A stretch of DNA of 64,000 nt, from contig NZ_CP094351.1 of the NCBI RefSeq assembly GCF_022807995.1, positions 3,441,001 to 3,505,000 on the forward strand, given 5' to 3'. The notes beneath the pieces were generated by a model. It searched no databases and was not told the DNA's origin. It saw only the letters and a list, made by a program, of their open reading frames with translations. The position numbers were made by a program, and so were the translations under genes. The DNA comes from Pseudomonas orientalis. GTDB lineage: Bacteria > Pseudomonadota > Gammaproteobacteria > Pseudomonadales > Pseudomonadaceae. The number at the start of each line of letters is the position of its first letter. Within the stretch, counting starts at the first letter, position 1. Shown in pieces: positions 63,108 to 64,000 of the stretch.

Positions 63108-63986
63108 TTACCCGGGCTGCTTCCATGGATTGGAAACATACCTAACGGGAATCCCTTCAAACTGCTTTTTGTTCGTGGCTGAATTAAACGACACCCATAG
63201 TCCCGAGCGAGTTTTAGGCATCATGTCCAACACCTGGCTCTTGATACTGCCGCTGCCAAATTCCTTGTCCTCCAGCATGTCTATCATTTTGTCCAATGCG
63301 ATGCTGCCGGCGTCGGCCTCACCTGCTGGCAGCCGCTGATTCACACGCACATGAATATGCAGGCCGGCGGTTGAGTCTCCGTAGATCGGGCTGTGCAAAT
63401 ACATCTGCACGGTGTCCTTACCGGGTTGATAACCGTAAACCTCTTCAATGGAACGCAGGCTCATATCCCTAAACGACTTAAGCAGTTCGAGGTGCTCTTT
63501 TTGAACATCTATGGGGTTCACCAAAAACGTGCGTTTTGTACGTCTTTCATATTCGCCTACACGTTCCCGCACATTCACACCCTCGCCGGTATTCACGCGA
63601 CTTTTAAAAACCTCCTGAAACGCCTGGCGATGTTCAAACATATCAGGCGGTATCCAGTATCCCACCAGCGCATAGCCACCGGTATGACGAGTGCGGGCGC
63701 TCAACTCCATCGGCTGTGGAAAAATTTCAGGGTGTTTTTCTATGTATCGCGTATTCGGCATCAGCACGATGCCTCCCTGCGAAGTGAAGGGCGTTGCTGG
63801 AAACTGCTCAGGGTGTTGGCGCAAGGCGAGGAACTTCTGGTCATTTGCCTCGGTTAAGAAATTGTATATGAAGTCAGGCAGGACCGGATTGCGTGCATAG
63901 CGAGCTATGCGTGTCTCCATGCCGGCTTCGGAAACGAGCCCTACTTGAGGCATGTTGTATTTATCGGCTGATTTTTTTGAGCACAA
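63108..63986 (-). CDS. Putative effector with DcpS-like HIT motif (5' end probably outside the window)
   Basis: At least 292 residues are visible. The only start-like codon near the edge is a TTG at 63986 and the frame stays open to the window end, so the true start may be further upstream. The C-terminal third (ELLKSFRDMSLRSIEEVYGY, VQMYLHSPIYGDSTAGLHIH) recalls the HIT region of eukaryotic scavenger decapping enzyme DcpS, with H210 and H212 in LHIHV and H198 in YLHSP. The first His of the HφHφH triad is Gly here. No signal peptide or membrane segment is visible. It is less GC-rich than the backbone and sits 115 bases upstream of the kinase-like effector gene. Confidence 0.55.
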   Translation of the reverse strand: MCSKKSADKYNMPQVGLVSEAGMETRIARYARNPVLPDFIYNFLTEANDQKFLALRQHPEQFPATPFTSQGGIVLMPNTRYIEKHPEIFPQPMELSARTRHTGGYALVGYWIPPDMFEHRQAFQEVFKSRVNTGEGVNVRERVGEYERRTKRTFLVNPIDVQKEHLELLKSFRDMSLRSIEEVYGYQPGKDTVQMYLHSPIYGDSTAGLHIHVRVNQRLPAGEADAGSIALDKMIDMLEDKEFGSGSIKSQVLDMMPKTRSGLWVSFNSATNKKQFEGIPVRYVSNPWKQPG

Positions 63987-64000
63987 TGGCCCGCGGGCCA

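Overview
This 64 kb window is chromosomal DNA of a fluorescent Pseudomonas, most likely of the P. fluorescens group. The lolA-ftsK / aat-bpt-infA / clpA-clpS / cspD-icd-idh / nudix-mnmA-hflD-purB / aceA / nuoA-N backbone follows the Pseudomonas core order. Codon use is strongly GC-rich, and the intergenic spaces carry the short palindromic REP/REPIN elements typical of P. fluorescens strains. No rRNA, tRNA, CRISPR or transposase gene was seen. Region 1 (1-18.3 kb) is core housekeeping: lipoprotein carrier LolA (cut by the window edge), DNA translocase FtsK, the two N-degron aminoacyl-transferases Aat and Bpt next to IF-1 and the ClpA/ClpS protease parts that use such degrons, CspD, two unrelated isocitrate dehydrogenases transcribed divergently, a Nudix hydrolase with tRNA thiolase MnmA, HflD, PurB, the uL16 arginine hydroxylase and a GNAT protein. 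Region 2 (18.4-36.3 kb) holds a periplasmic secretin-like protein, isocitrate lyase preceded by a palindrome matching the RccR operator type, and a complete 13-gene complex I operon with fused nuoCD, a Fur-box-like site in its upstream region and a terminator-like hairpin between nuoF and nuoG. Region 3 (36.4-45.2 kb) is mixed: an orphan HigA-like antitoxin, an outer-membrane barrel, small hydrophilic proteins, a DUF3087 protein, an MFS exporter, a DyP peroxidase, a GapN-like dehydrogenase and a FUSC protein. It also holds a 129-residue protein with a perfect HrpL-type hrp-box promoter, pointing to a type III secretion regulon in this strain. Region 4 (45.2-51 kb) is a TetR regulator facing a four-gene MacAB-TolC-type efflux operon. 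Region 5 (51-61.3 kb) is a ten-gene operon on the minus strand. It joins an SfnB-like flavin oxidoreductase, a 108-residue C-terminal-only relative of it, an NtaA/DszA-type FMN monooxygenase, a shrunken acyl-CoA-synthetase-like protein, a complete branched-chain (Liv) ABC importer and an FAD/NAD(P) oxidoreductase. It looks like an import-and-oxidise pathway for an organosulfur or related compound. Region 6 (61.5-64 kb) is the most novel part. Two adjacent minus-strand genes, less GC-rich than the backbone, look like secreted effectors. One has a textbook type III export-type N-terminus and kinase-like motifs; the other has a C-terminal segment resembling the HIT motif of the eukaryotic mRNA-cap scavenger DcpS. 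With the hrp box at 41.15 kb they suggest type III secretion accessory genes placed beside core metabolism.
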